Below, piece after piece: positions 1 to 7,534 of a stretch of DNA of 13,733 nucleotides. The translations under genes were made by a program, and so were the position numbers. This DNA is from Christensenella sp. UBA5327 (GTDB lineage Bacteria; Bacillota; Clostridia; Christensenellales; Aristaeellaceae). Within the stretch, counting starts at the first letter, position 1. Every line of letters begins with the position of its first letter. The notes under the pieces were generated by a model. The model saw only the letters and a program-made list of their open reading frames with translations. It was not told the DNA's origin and did not search any database. The DNA lies in assembly GCA_002411105.1 (NCBI GenBank), contig DHQX01000044.1:3050-16782 (forward strand), written 5' to 3'.

Positions 1-1628
1 TCCGGCAGGCAGCTGCGCTTGAACTGGCTGGCAAAAAAGCGGCTGAAAAAGCCGCGCATCCGGCTTAAAATCTCCTGGCGGGAATATGCTGGGCCAAAGG
101 CGCTCTTTGCCAGGGAAAGCAGCTGGGCCGGGGTGGGCCTGCTGTCCAGAAAATGGTGCAGGAAGAAATCGTTGAGCACATAAGGCCCCAGGATATCCTC
201 GGTCTTTTGCTTGATTTTTCCATCCTCCCCGGGGATCAGTTCAGGGCTGATGGGGGTCTCCAGAATATCCTGGAGCACCCGGGCCAGGGCGGGGTTACCT
301 GTGTCTCGGGCAGCCTGTGCCACCATCAGGCGGATGGCGGTTTTGTAAAGCCCGGCGTTGACCCCATACATGCTCATGTGGTCGCCCCCAAAGGTGGTAA
401 AGCCCAGGGCCAGTTCGCTCATATCCCCGGGGCCAATCATGAGGCCGGAAATCTGGTTGGCGATGTCCATGAGCACCTGGGTGCGCTCCCTGGCCTGGGC
501 GTTTTCAAACACCGCGTCATGCTGGCCTTCCGGGTGTCCGATGTCTCTGAAATGCCGCGAGACACTGTCGGTGATGTCAATCTCCCGCGCGGGGAGACCG
601 CAGGCCAAAAGCAGCGCCTGGGCATTGCCCCGGGTTTTCACGCTGGTGCCAAAGGCAGGCAAGGAAACCGCGTATAGATTTTGCCTGTCAAGGCCGTTTA
701 TCTCAAGCGCCCGCAACGCCGCCAGCAGCGCCATGGTGGAATCAAGCCCGCCGGAAAGCCCCAGGCTGAGCCCCTTGGCCCCGATGCGCGCCATGCGCAC
801 AGCAAGGCCCCGGGCGGCGATCTCCAGCGCCTCCCGACACCAGATGGCCCTGGCAGGCCCTTCAAGGGGCGCATAGGGCATGGCAGGGTCAGGCTGCCAT
901 GCAGAGGCACTGGGGGGAAGCCCGGTCAGGCTGCTGTTCATGAGGATGTGTCCATCCTTAGTCACCAGCGCCTGCCCGTCATACACCCGGTCGGTGGTGG
1001 ATTCATTGACCCCGGCGTTAGCCCAGGCACACAGGGCATGCCCGCATAGGCCGGTCAGCCAGGAAACCCGCTCCCCGCCGCCGCCAGCCACGGAGGGTCT
1101 ATTGCCCAATAGCGCCAGCACCTCGGCCGCGGGTTGAATGCGCATATCATCCGCGAAAGCCACCTCCAACGCCCTGCCATCAGCCAGGCGAAAACTGCCC
1201 GTTTCCTGAGAAAACACCGGGCAGGGCCAGCCAGAGCCCGCCTGTTCACTTCCCGGCGCAAACACCCGGCGCTCCCGCCAGGTGAGCTGTTCTTTTAATA
1301 CAATGCCTTGAAAGCCGCCTGTGCCTGTTACAGCGGCAGCGTTAAAGACCCTGTTCCCAATCTGCACCGGCAGCCCAAACACCACCGTCAGCGTGCCTGC
1401 TGCGCCTGCAATCTCCCTAGCCGCCAGGCGGCAGGCCTCAAGCACCAGCGGATGGGCGGTCAAGTCGCCAAAGCTAACCCCAGTCAGGCACAGCTCCGGC
1501 AGCACCAGCAGGTTTGCCCCGGCGGCCTTTGCCTCCTCTACCCGGCTTAAAACAGCGCGGGCATTCGCCGCCACATCCCCCGGCCTTCCCGCCGCAAGCG
1601 ATGCCGCCATCACGCGCAGGTCTTCCAA
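1..1628 (-). CDS. nadE: NAD+ synthetase, glutamine-dependent type, 3' end outside window
   Basis: Makes NAD+ by amidating nicotinate adenine dinucleotide with ATP, the last step of NAD synthesis. One open frame of 542 codons runs off the left edge; two-domain family members are about 640 residues, so roughly 100 are missing. Residues 1-240 are the nitrilase-like glutaminase domain, with the Glu45 motif LPELCLTG and Lys112. The synthetase domain carries the ATP-pyrophosphatase loop LSGGLDST (291-298) and the family blocks ENAQARERTQ (375-384), GDMSELALG and GDHMSMYGVN. The usual glutaminase ICED motif reads AFADD (157-161), with Ala159 where the nucleophilic Cys belongs, and the NLSAS region downstream is shortened. 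The domain may therefore be inactive and the enzyme ammonia-dependent (inference). Start chosen: TTG at 1628, preceded by AAAGGGGG; the in-frame ATG at 1661 would lie only about 5 bases from the predicted transcript start. Divergent from nadD. Confidence 0.93.
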   Translation of the reverse strand, partial: MEDLRVMAASLAAGRPGDVAANARAVLSRVEEAKAAGANLLVLPELCLTGVSFGDLTAHPLVLEACRLAAREIAGAAGTLTVVFGLPVQIGNRVFNAAAVTGTGGFQGIVLKEQLTWRERRVFAPGSEQAGSGWPCPVFSQETGSFRLADGRALEVAFADDMRIQPAAEVLALLGNRPSVAGGGGERVSWLTGLCGHALCAWANAGVNESTTDRVYDGQALVTKDGHILMNSSLTGLPPSASAWQPDPAMPYAPLEGPARAIWCREALEIAARGLAVRMARIGAKGLSLGLSGGLDSTMALLAALRALEINGLDRQNLYAVSLPAFGTSVKTRGNAQALLLACGLPAREIDITDSVSRHFRDIGHPEGQHDAVFENAQARERTQVLMDIANQISGLMIGPGDMSELALGFTTFGGDHMSMYGVNAGLYKTAIRLMVAQAARDTGNPALARVLQDILETPISPELIPGEDGKIKQKTEDILGPYVLNDFFLHHFLDSRPTPAQLLSLAKSAFGPAYSRQEILSRMRGFFSRFFASQFKRSCLP

Positions 1629-1635
1629 ACGCGCA

Positions 1636-1643
1636 CCCCCTTT
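1636..1643 (-). promoter_or_regulatory. Ribosome binding site of nadE, decides the TTG start
   Basis: AAAGGGGG lies 7 bases before TTG 1628 on the minus strand. The competing in-frame ATG at 1661 has only AAGG upstream, and that falls within a few bases of the predicted transcription start, so TTG is preferred. Confidence 0.6.
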
Positions 1644-1672
1644 GCGTGAAGTTATACCCATTGATGCCTTGT

Positions 1673-1701
1673 ATCATAATCCCCTGCGCGGTATTTGACA
1701 A
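1673..1701 (-). promoter_or_regulatory. Sigma-A-type promoter of nadE
   Basis: On the minus strand TTGTCA (1696-1701), a 17-base spacer, then TATGAT (1673-1678). Both boxes are one mismatch from consensus at ideal spacing. Predicted transcript start is near 1666, giving a leader of about 38 bases to the TTG start. Confidence 0.65.
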
Positions 1702-1714
1702 GGAAAACCGGCTT

Positions 1715-1742
1715 TTGCCCGCCATTGCGGGTATGATATACT
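1715..1742 (+). promoter_or_regulatory. Possible promoter of nadD with a short inverted repeat in the spacer
   Basis: TTGCCC (1715-1720), 16 bases, TATACT (1737-1742). The spacer region contains CCCGC-N4-GCGGG (1718-1731), which could be an operator or chance. An overlapping TATGAT (1732-1737) is an alternative -10. The better-looking TTGACA at 1695-1700 is too far from either -10 and is probably the shadow of the nadE -35. Confidence 0.4.
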
Positions 1743-1775
1743 CGCTTTATCCCATATCAGTATCAGGAGGCCGGA

Positions 1776-2372
1776 ATGAAACTGGGCATCTTGGGCGGCA
1801 CCTTTGACCCCATTCACCTGGGGCATCTGCATGTGGCCCGGGCCGCGCTCAGGGAGGGCGGGCTTGACAGCGTGCTTTTCCTGCCAGACGGCGACCCGCC
1901 CCACAAAACCCCCGAAACCCCCGCCCGGGAGCGGCTGCGCATGGTGCGCCTGGCCATCTGTGATGAGCCCTGCTTCTGGGTGTCGGACATGGAAATCAGG
2001 CGGAAAGGCCGCACCTACACCGTGGACACCCTGCTGGCCCTCAAAAAAGAGGAGCCCCAGCGGGAGCTGGTCTACCTCATCGGCTCTGACACCCTGTTTC
2101 TCTTCCCCACCTGGCGCACGGCGGAGAAGGTGGCGACATTGTGCACGATGCTTGTGGTGATGCGGGAGGGGGACCAAAAAGCAGCGGTCCAGGCAGAGCA
2201 GCGCAAGCTGCATCAGGAATATGGCCTGGTAAGCCGGCTGCTGGAGGCCCGGGGCCTGCCTATCTCCTCCAGCCAGATCCGGGAGGCCCGGGAAAAGGGC
2301 GAGGACATTACCGGCCTGGTTCCCCCGGAGGTGGCGGCATACATTAAAGACCAGGGGCTTTATCTGGGCTGA
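1776..2372 (+). CDS. nadD: Nicotinate-nucleotide adenylyltransferase
   Basis: Transfers AMP from ATP to nicotinate mononucleotide, giving nicotinate adenine dinucleotide and pyrophosphate, the substrate of the divergent nadE. Cytosolic. The 198-residue length is normal. The nucleotidyltransferase signature GGTFDPIHLGH is at residues 7-17 and the second ATP-binding signature ISSSQIR is near residue 165. PDGDPPHK, near residue 40, is the usual NadD substrate loop. The start is fixed by AGGAGG (1765-1770) five bases before ATG. No yqeK or rsfS partner follows; the next gene is on the other strand and ends 45 bases away. No U-rich terminator for this gene was seen on the plus strand; the hairpin at 2377-2400 may still slow transcripts. 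Confidence 0.97.
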   Translation: MKLGILGGTFDPIHLGHLHVARAALREGGLDSVLFLPDGDPPHKTPETPARERLRMVRLAICDEPCFWVSDMEIRRKGRTYTVDTLLALKKEEPQRELVYLIGSDTLFLFPTWRTAEKVATLCTMLVVMREGDQKAAVQAEQRKLHQEYGLVSRLLEARGLPISSSQIREAREKGEDITGLVPPEVAAYIKDQGLYLG

Positions 2373-2376
2373 AAAA

Positions 2377-2400
2377 GGCTGCCGCGACCATGCGGCAGCC
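2377..2400 (-). terminator. Intrinsic terminator of the sigma/anti-sigma operon
   Basis: Perfect 9-bp stem (GGCTGCCGC with GCGGCAGCC) around a 6-base loop. Read on the minus strand it is followed by TTTTT, so it closes the operon that ends at 2418. The plus strand lacks a T run after the stem, so termination of nadD here would be weaker. Confidence 0.8.
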
Positions 2401-2417
2401 CCGGAGCATAGAAAAAT

Positions 2418-3833
2418 TCAATACATTTTGAGGGAGTGAGGCAAATCGCCAGAGTGGTTAAACAAAAATTCCTCCAGCTTCACCACCCGGCCGGTGCGGG
2501 CCTCCAGCTCCGCCTTGTAACTAAAATCCTTCAGCGGGTTATCCAGTCCGCCTTCCAGGGTGTTCCACTTAAGAGCGCCGGCGTTAAACAGAAACTTCCA
2601 CAGCGGGCGCTCAGGGTCGGTCACATCAAAGAACACGATTTCCTCTGAATACCGGTTAAAAACGCTGCGGTCTATCCCAAAATGCTCGGACAGTGCCCCC
2701 TTGGCCAGGTCAAAGGCCTCCGCCTGGGGCAGGTCCCCCTCCCCCGGCAGGCCATAGAGGAAGCTGGCGCTGGCGATGACCTCCATGTCCGGCTGCCCGG
2801 CGTTGATCAGGTCGCTCAGGTCACCACTTTTCAGAATCTCCTGTACCCGGGGCCTGATCTCCTGGGTGTAGCGCGCCTTGAGCTCAAGGGGCCAGATGCG
2901 GAAGCTAAAGGCTCCCTGCTGCTCCGCCTCCCGGTGGAGGGCATCAACGGCCTGATAGAGGCTGTTGGTGGGGCGCTGATGCAGGGGTGGTGCCATCATC
3001 TCCTCCACCGTCCGCATGAGCACGCCTGTTTCCGGATGAACATACACCGGGAAGAGAATAAACAGCCGCTCCTCCTCCCCCATTCCCTCGGGCGCTGAAA
3101 ACCTCACATGCCACCAGGCCTGCTCATCCCCCGGTGCATGGGCCTCTGGGATTTCAAAATCCACCTGCATGTCATAGGAATCCAGGGCGCTTTCAGGCAC
3201 CTGATAGCCTTTTGCCACTTCGCGCCGGGCGATGGCGATGGCTTCCGCCTCATCAACAGGGCCTGATGGTTCCACATAGAATGTTCTGCCCTCTGTCACC
3301 TCCCCCACCTCCTTCATCAGCTGGGAGTACCAGGCCTTTTCCTCATGGGTCCATGTGGCAACCGGGCCCATGGGCACCTGCATGATGGACAGGAAGCTCA
3401 CCTCCCGGACCTCCTGCCCAGTGTAGGCAGCCATCATCTGATCCGCTGTGCTGTGGGCCTCAGCCTCCGGCATCCCGCCTGCCATGAGCCGCTTCATCCT
3501 GTCTGTCTGCTGGATATAGCCCAGATCACCGAGGGATTTGATCAGCTTGGTCTTCTGGGCAAGCGGCCAGTCCACAAAGTAGCCTTCCTCCTGCTGGGTC
3601 TGGGCGATGTGACGGGCCACCTCCTGGATGGTCACCACCGCCAGGGCGGTTACCGCCGCCATGATCAATACCACGGCCAACACCAGGGCCAGGGATATTT
3701 TTCTTTTCACTGTGATCTCTCCTCTTGCTTTTGTCAGGATGTCATGCCGCAAAGTGGGCAGGGCCAAGACGCCTGACAGGCAGTCATCAATGGCGCTGCG
3801 CACCGGGTTATCCGTCATGGCATCAGGGTTCAT
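2418..3833 (-). CDS. Putative membrane anti-sigma factor with PepSY-like extracellular repeats
   Basis: Probable negative regulator of the ECF sigma factor encoded just upstream. Its ATG lies inside the sigma gene, an 11-base overlap, with AAAGGAGG eight bases before it, which implies coupled translation. Of 471 residues, 1-44 should be cytosolic (sigma-binding; ends in the basic stretch VKRK), about 46-68 form one membrane helix, and the remaining 400 would lie outside. The outer part holds two segments resembling PepSY units (about 192-275 and 367-455), each with an acidic helix followed by strands such as VYVHPETGVLMRTVE and ARTGRVVKLEEF. No zinc-type HxxxCxxC anti-sigma motif was seen. 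The anti-sigma role is inferred from context, the short N-terminal domain and the single membrane span. The outer part is much larger than in simple anti-sigma factors and may be a sensor. Confidence 0.65.
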   Translation of the reverse strand: MNPDAMTDNPVRSAIDDCLSGVLALPTLRHDILTKARGEITVKRKISLALVLAVVLIMAAVTALAVVTIQEVARHIAQTQQEEGYFVDWPLAQKTKLIKSLGDLGYIQQTDRMKRLMAGGMPEAEAHSTADQMMAAYTGQEVREVSFLSIMQVPMGPVATWTHEEKAWYSQLMKEVGEVTEGRTFYVEPSGPVDEAEAIAIARREVAKGYQVPESALDSYDMQVDFEIPEAHAPGDEQAWWHVRFSAPEGMGEEERLFILFPVYVHPETGVLMRTVEEMMAPPLHQRPTNSLYQAVDALHREAEQQGAFSFRIWPLELKARYTQEIRPRVQEILKSGDLSDLINAGQPDMEVIASASFLYGLPGEGDLPQAEAFDLAKGALSEHFGIDRSVFNRYSEEIVFFDVTDPERPLWKFLFNAGALKWNTLEGGLDNPLKDFSYKAELEARTGRVVKLEEFLFNHSGDLPHSLKMY

Positions 3834-4344
3834 GCCTCTCGCCTCCTTTAAGGGCGCTGCCCAGCAGCTTTCTCGCCTTCACCAGCCGGTTTGACACCGC
3901 CGAAGGGGTAACGCCCATGATCTGGGCGATCTCCCGGATGTTCAGGTTCTGATAGTAGTACAGCAGCACCGCCTCCATGTGCTTGCGGGGCAGGCGCATG
4001 ATCTGGCCGGTAAGGTCGATGTGCTCCGCTTTGGGCGGGGACACGGGCAGCGGCAGGCTGTCCAGGTTCACCCTTCTGTCCACATACCGGTGCCAGGCGC
4101 TGCGGCGATAGTCCCGGCACACGTTCATGGCGATGGTCATCAGCCAGGTCTTTTCGCTGGCCTCCCCGCGGAAGCTGGCCATGGCTTGATATGCTTTGAG
4201 GAAGGTATCCTGCACCGCGTCCTGCGCCAGGGTGATGTCCCGCAGATAGACGCAGCACATGCGCAGCAAATCTTTTTCATACTGCCTCACCATGACTGTC
4301 AGCCGCGCTTCACGGCTCATGTCCGGGCCCTGGACAGTTTCCAT
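3823..4344 (-). CDS. ECF-family RNA polymerase sigma factor
   Basis: Directs RNA polymerase to a small regulon, probably envelope-related given the membrane partner (inference). The 173-residue length fits the sigma-70 ECF class, which has only regions 2 and 4. Region 2 (about 20-83) includes LAQDAVQDTFLKAYQ and the -10-binding stretch TWLMTIAMNVCRDYRR. Region 4 (about 112-162) has the helix-turn-helix IREIAQIMGVTPSAVSNRLVKA split over 136-157. The start is supported by GAGGAGGTGA upstream of ATG 4344; Met9 is a possible later start. The gene is first in a two-gene operon. ECF genes often drive their own promoter, but no convincing motif pair was seen in 4345-4450. Confidence 0.93.
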   Translation of the reverse strand: METVQGPDMSREARLTVMVRQYEKDLLRMCCVYLRDITLAQDAVQDTFLKAYQAMASFRGEASEKTWLMTIAMNVCRDYRRSAWHRYVDRRVNLDSLPLPVSPPKAEHIDLTGQIMRLPRKHMEAVLLYYYQNLNIREIAQIMGVTPSAVSNRLVKARKLLGSALKGGERHEP

Positions 4345-4453
4345 CCGCGTTCACCTCCTCACCCATATAGACGATGGGCAGCAGAGAAAATCAAGTGATG
4401 CGTTCAACCCATTCTATCATCCCTCCCTTGCCATGCACTTTCCCTGTTTTTTC

Positions 4454-4483
4454 TTGACAGATGGACCCCCGCAATCCTATACT
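4454..4483 (+). promoter_or_regulatory. Sigma-A-type promoter of glnA
   Basis: TTGACA (4454-4459, perfect), 18-base spacer, TATACT (4478-4483). Predicted transcript start is near 4490, only a few bases before the leader hairpin at 4493. Confidence 0.75.
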
Positions 4484-4492
4484 TCTGTTGCG

Positions 4493-4526
4493 AAAGGGCT
4501 GGCCTTGCCGCAAGCAGCCCTTTTTT
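4493..4526 (+). terminator. Terminator-like hairpin in the glnA leader
   Basis: AAAGGGCTG (4493-4501) pairs perfectly with CAGCCCTTT (4515-4523), a 9-bp stem with further inner pairing of CTT with AAG. A six-T run (4521-4526) overlaps the end of the stem. This is a textbook intrinsic terminator shape, yet it lies between the glnA promoter and its start codon, and no plus-strand gene ends upstream. It may be a transcriptional attenuator or a 5' stabilising hairpin. There is no room upstream for an antiterminator helix if transcription starts near 4490. Confidence 0.6.
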
Positions 4527-4545
4527 CAGTGGGAGGGGAGAATTG

Positions 4546-5877
4546 ATGGACCAGAGCAAGCGCGAAACGATTATCAGCCGGGTACGCGACGAGCAGGTGC
4601 GGTTTATCCGCCTGCAATTTACTGATATCTTCGGCCAGATGAAAAACGTGGCCGTCACCGCCTCCCAGATTGAAAAGGTGCTGGACAACCAGATCACCAT
4701 CGACGGCTCCTCCATTGAGGGCTTTGTCCGGATTGAGGAGAGCGACATGCGCCTGTTTCCCGACCTGGACAGTTTTGTGCTGCTGCCCTGGGAGGAGGAC
4801 GGCATCCGGGTGGGCCGCTTCATCTGCGATGTGCACAACCACGATGGCAGCCCCTTCCTGGGCGACCCCCGCTATGTCCTGAAGCGCGCCCTCAAAAAGG
4901 CGGAGGACATGGGCTACACCTTCAACGTGGGGCCGGAGCTTGAGTTTTTTCTTTTCCATCTGGATGAAAAGGGTCGCCCCACCACGCATACCGGGGATGA
5001 GGCGGGCTATTTTGACCTGGGTCCCCTGGACCGGGGGGAGACCGCGCGGCAGGAGATCTGCCTGGCGCTGGAAAAAATGGGCTTTGAGATCGAAACCTCC
5101 CATCACGAGCTGGCGGCGGGCCAGCACGAGATTGACTTCAAATACGCCGGTGCCCTGGAAACCGCCGACCGCATCATGACCTTTAAGCTGGCGGTCAAAA
5201 CCCTGGCCCAGCGCCACTGCCTGCACGCCACCTTCATGCCCAAGCCCATCTACGGCATCGCGGGCTCGGGCATGCACACCAACATGTCCCTGTGCAAAAA
5301 CGGAGAAAACGCCTTTTGTGACCCCAAGGGCCGGCTGGAGCTGTCGGGAGATGCCTACAGCTTCATCGCGGGGCTGCTCGCGCACGTGCAAGGCATGGCC
5401 GCCATCACCAACCCCCTGGTCAACTCCTACAAGCGCCTGGTGCCCGGCTTTGAGGCGCCCTGCTACCTCTCCTGGTCGGTGACCAACCGCAGCGTCCTCA
5501 TCCGCGTGCCTGCAGCCCGGGGCCAGCGCACGCGCCTGGAGCTGCGCAGCCCGGACCCGGCCTGCAACCCCTACCTGACCCTGGCGCTGTGCCTCACAGC
5601 CGGGCTTGACGGCATCGCCCGGGGGCTCAAGCCGCCGGAGGAGATCCAGGAGAACATCTTCACCATGACCCCCCAGAAGCGGGAGCAGCTCAAGATCAAG
5701 GGCCTGCCTCCCTCCCTGAAGGACGCCATCGGCTTTATGCAGCAGGATCAACTGGTGCTTGACACCCTGGGCGAGCATGTGGCCACCCACTTCATCCGCG
5801 GCAAGCAGAAGGAGTGGGCGGAGTACGCCACCCGGGTTTCCAGCTGGGAAGTGGACAAATACCTGGTGCTCTACTGA
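4546..5877 (+). CDS. glnA: Glutamine synthetase, type I alpha
   Basis: Makes glutamine from glutamate, ammonia and ATP; cytosolic dodecamer in this family. The 443 residues align well with the Bacillus enzyme (from memory). Seen blocks: GSSIEGFVRIEESDM (54-68), NVGPELEFF, AGQHEIDFKYAG, the ATP-site block ATFMPKPIYG followed by GSGMHTN, the flap block NSYKRLVPGFEAPCY, and the metal/ATP block RLELRSPDP. Arg62 matches the residue that mediates glutamine feedback in the Bacillus enzyme. The adenylylation-loop insertion and its Tyr found in enterobacterial enzymes are absent, as expected for GSI-alpha. The ATG at 4546 is chosen over the adjoining in-frame TTG at 4543 because GGGAGGGGAG ends five bases before ATG. 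No glnR gene is adjacent. Control may involve the leader hairpin at 4493-4526. Confidence 0.98.
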   Translation: MDQSKRETIISRVRDEQVRFIRLQFTDIFGQMKNVAVTASQIEKVLDNQITIDGSSIEGFVRIEESDMRLFPDLDSFVLLPWEEDGIRVGRFICDVHNHDGSPFLGDPRYVLKRALKKAEDMGYTFNVGPELEFFLFHLDEKGRPTTHTGDEAGYFDLGPLDRGETARQEICLALEKMGFEIETSHHELAAGQHEIDFKYAGALETADRIMTFKLAVKTLAQRHCLHATFMPKPIYGIAGSGMHTNMSLCKNGENAFCDPKGRLELSGDAYSFIAGLLAHVQGMAAITNPLVNSYKRLVPGFEAPCYLSWSVTNRSVLIRVPAARGQRTRLELRSPDPACNPYLTLALCLTAGLDGIARGLKPPEEIQENIFTMTPQKREQLKIKGLPPSLKDAIGFMQQDQLVLDTLGEHVATHFIRGKQKEWAEYATRVSSWEVDKYLVLY

Positions 5878-5906
5878 CACCGCCATTTCAATTCATCACA
5901 GAATTG

Positions 5907-5935
5907 TTGCAATTTTGATAATAAAAGGTTACAAT
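5907..5935 (+). promoter_or_regulatory. Sigma-A-type promoter of the motor-like operon
   Basis: TTGCAA (5907-5912), 17-base spacer, TACAAT (5930-5935). It lies in an AT-rich patch between glnA and the operon, so the three genes probably have their own transcript starting near 5942. Confidence 0.6.
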
Positions 5936-5953
5936 ACTGCCTGATACTGATTG

Positions 5954-5967
5954 GCCGGCGAACCGGC
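5954..5967 (+). other. Small stable hairpin in the motor-operon leader
   Basis: GCCGG-CGAA-CCGGC, five G-C-only pairs around four bases, about 12 bases after the predicted transcript start and 10 bases before the ribosome binding site. No T run follows, so it is not a terminator; it may stabilise the 5' end. Confidence 0.45.
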
Positions 5968-5977
5968 ATAGGTATAA

Positions 5978-5987
5978 AAGGCGGTGA
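5978..5987 (+). promoter_or_regulatory. Ribosome binding site, decides the GTG start at 5993
   Basis: AAGGCGGTGA differs from AAGGAGGTGA by one base and is well placed for GTG 5993. The upstream GTG 5984 sits inside this site and is therefore unlikely. Confidence 0.6.
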
Positions 5988-5992
5988 ACGAA

Positions 5993-7534
5993 GTGCCCGA
6001 GCTATTCGAAAATCTAACAGGCAGCCTGATCAGCCTCTTGATATATGGCGCCATCGCGATCAGCCTTGTGCTGGGCTTTGCCAAGTGCATCATCCCCCTG
6101 CGCAGGCTGGCGCGGCTGTTCCGCAGGGCCATCCACAACATGGCGGTGTTCAAACCCCAGGATGCCTCCCGGCCTGACTGGCAGGACAGCCTTTTTTTGG
6201 GCAAGCCCATGCAAAAGCAGTGGGCACGCTTTCTGGTGAACGCAGAGCAACTCGACCAGAGGGGCCTTAGCTGTGATGTGGAGGATTACATCAACGACCA
6301 GGAGGTCTTCCCGGAATATGCCCATTTGCAACTCTCAGAGGTGATCCCGGGGCTGCTCACCTCCCTGGGCATCCTGGGCACCTTCATCGGCCTCATGCGC
6401 GGGCTGGGGGAGCTTGACCTCACCAGCGCTGAGCGCACCATGTCCTCCATCACCACCATGATCGGCGGCATGCGCTTTGCCTATGGCACCTCCATCGCGG
6501 GCCTTGCCGCCTCGCTTGTTTTCAACATATTTTTCCGCACCGCCCAGGGAGCCGCCACCAGCGCCCTGGATGATTTCAACGAGGCCTTCACCCAGGCGGT
6601 GATGCAGCGCCCCTTGGACGACCATGTGCGCAACACCTGCTACCTGGAGGACCAGGCCCTGTTCTTAAACGGCGCTTTTGGCGATATCAACCACAAGCTG
6701 GAGACCGGCATCGGGGTAGCCATCGACCGGGCCTTTGCCCCCATCGGGCAAAACATGAACGCCTTCATCATGGCGGAAACCCAGGCCCAGGTGGAGGGGC
6801 TGAACCACATCGTGAATGAATTCGTCTCCCACCTGAACCATGCCCTAAATGGCCAGTTTGTGCAGCTGGCCAAGACCATGTCCCAGCTGAACCAAGCCCA
6901 GACGGTGAGCGTGGAATCGGTCAACCACGCCATGAGTGCAGCTGACACCATCATGGACAGCATCCAGCGCACCAGCCTGGTCACCCAAACGGTGATTGAC
7001 CGCTTTGACGGGTATATCGCAGAGCTCAGCCAGGCCCAGAGCGGGAGCGCTGAGGTCTCCCGGCAGACAGCGGAGCTGCTCTCCGGCATGCATGATGACC
7101 TCAAGCAGCAAAACGAGCGCTACAAGGCCCTCCAGGAGGCCCAGAGCGACCTGGCCGAGCAGATGCGGGAGTATGCCTCCTGGTCCGGCCGGGTGCTTGA
7201 GGCGGTGGAAAAGCAAAGCGACAAGGCGGCGGAGCGCAGCCACGAGGTGGCCAACGAGATGGGCAAATCCGGCAAGCTCCTCCAGGACAGCTACACCAGC
7301 TTTGTGGAGAACATCTCCACCGGCCTGGCCCGCACGATGGGCCTGTTTGAAGAGAACATGCGCGATATGACCCAGGAGATGGTGGGCCAGCTGAAAAAAG
7401 CGGCCGAGGCGGACGGCGAGCCCAGCCCGCTTGATCTCAAGCAGTTCAGCCGCGTGCAGCAGGCGCTGTCTGACATGACCCAGGCGCTGGGCCGTGCCAC
7501 CAAGGCCGCGGAGCGCATGGCCGAGGGCGCTTAA
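5993..7534 (+). CDS. MotA/TolQ/ExbB-family channel protein, ZorA-like
   Basis: Probable ion-conducting rotor/stator subunit working with the next gene product in the cell membrane. Of 513 residues, membrane helices are about 12-34, 117-138 and 163-183. The last two carry the family signature: VIPGLLTSLGILGTFIGLM (117-135) and GGMRFAYGTSIAGLAASLVF (158-177), with polar Thr/Ser in the helices as needed for ion passage. Residues 35-115 are a cytosolic loop. Residues about 190-513 form a long, glycine-poor, Gln/Glu/Ala-rich helical tail on the cytosolic side. Three helices plus a long cytosolic tail is the ZorA plan; MotA has four helices and ExbB has little tail. The tail seems shorter than in Zorya ZorA (from memory). 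Stop and next ATG abut exactly, so translation is coupled. Whether this is a defence motor or a housekeeping motor cannot be told from sequence; no Zorya effector gene is near. Confidence 0.85.
   Translation: MPELFENLTGSLISLLIYGAIAISLVLGFAKCIIPLRRLARLFRRAIHNMAVFKPQDASRPDWQDSLFLGKPMQKQWARFLVNAEQLDQRGLSCDVEDYINDQEVFPEYAHLQLSEVIPGLLTSLGILGTFIGLMRGLGELDLTSAERTMSSITTMIGGMRFAYGTSIAGLAASLVFNIFFRTAQGAATSALDDFNEAFTQAVMQRPLDDHVRNTCYLEDQALFLNGAFGDINHKLETGIGVAIDRAFAPIGQNMNAFIMAETQAQVEGLNHIVNEFVSHLNHALNGQFVQLAKTMSQLNQAQTVSVESVNHAMSAADTIMDSIQRTSLVTQTVIDRFDGYIAELSQAQSGSAEVSRQTAELLSGMHDDLKQQNERYKALQEAQSDLAEQMREYASWSGRVLEAVEKQSDKAAERSHEVANEMGKSGKLLQDSYTSFVENISTGLARTMGLFEENMRDMTQEMVGQLKKAAEADGEPSPLDLKQFSRVQQALSDMTQALGRATKAAERMAEGA

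Noticed and set aside
153..1137. Several plus-strand open frames near the left end
   Set aside because: They are opposite the continuous nadE frame, which carries all synthetase motifs without a stop.
4477..5886. 469-residue open frame on the minus strand opposite glnA
   Set aside because: It lies fully antisense to an unmistakable glutamine synthetase. Its residue mix (His-, Gly- and Val-rich) is typical of reverse-frame reading of G+C-rich coding DNA.
5902..5914. AATTG-TTG-CAATT as a glnA terminator
   Set aside because: The stem is five mostly A-T pairs with a three-base loop, too weak to terminate. It overlaps the -35 box of the next promoter.
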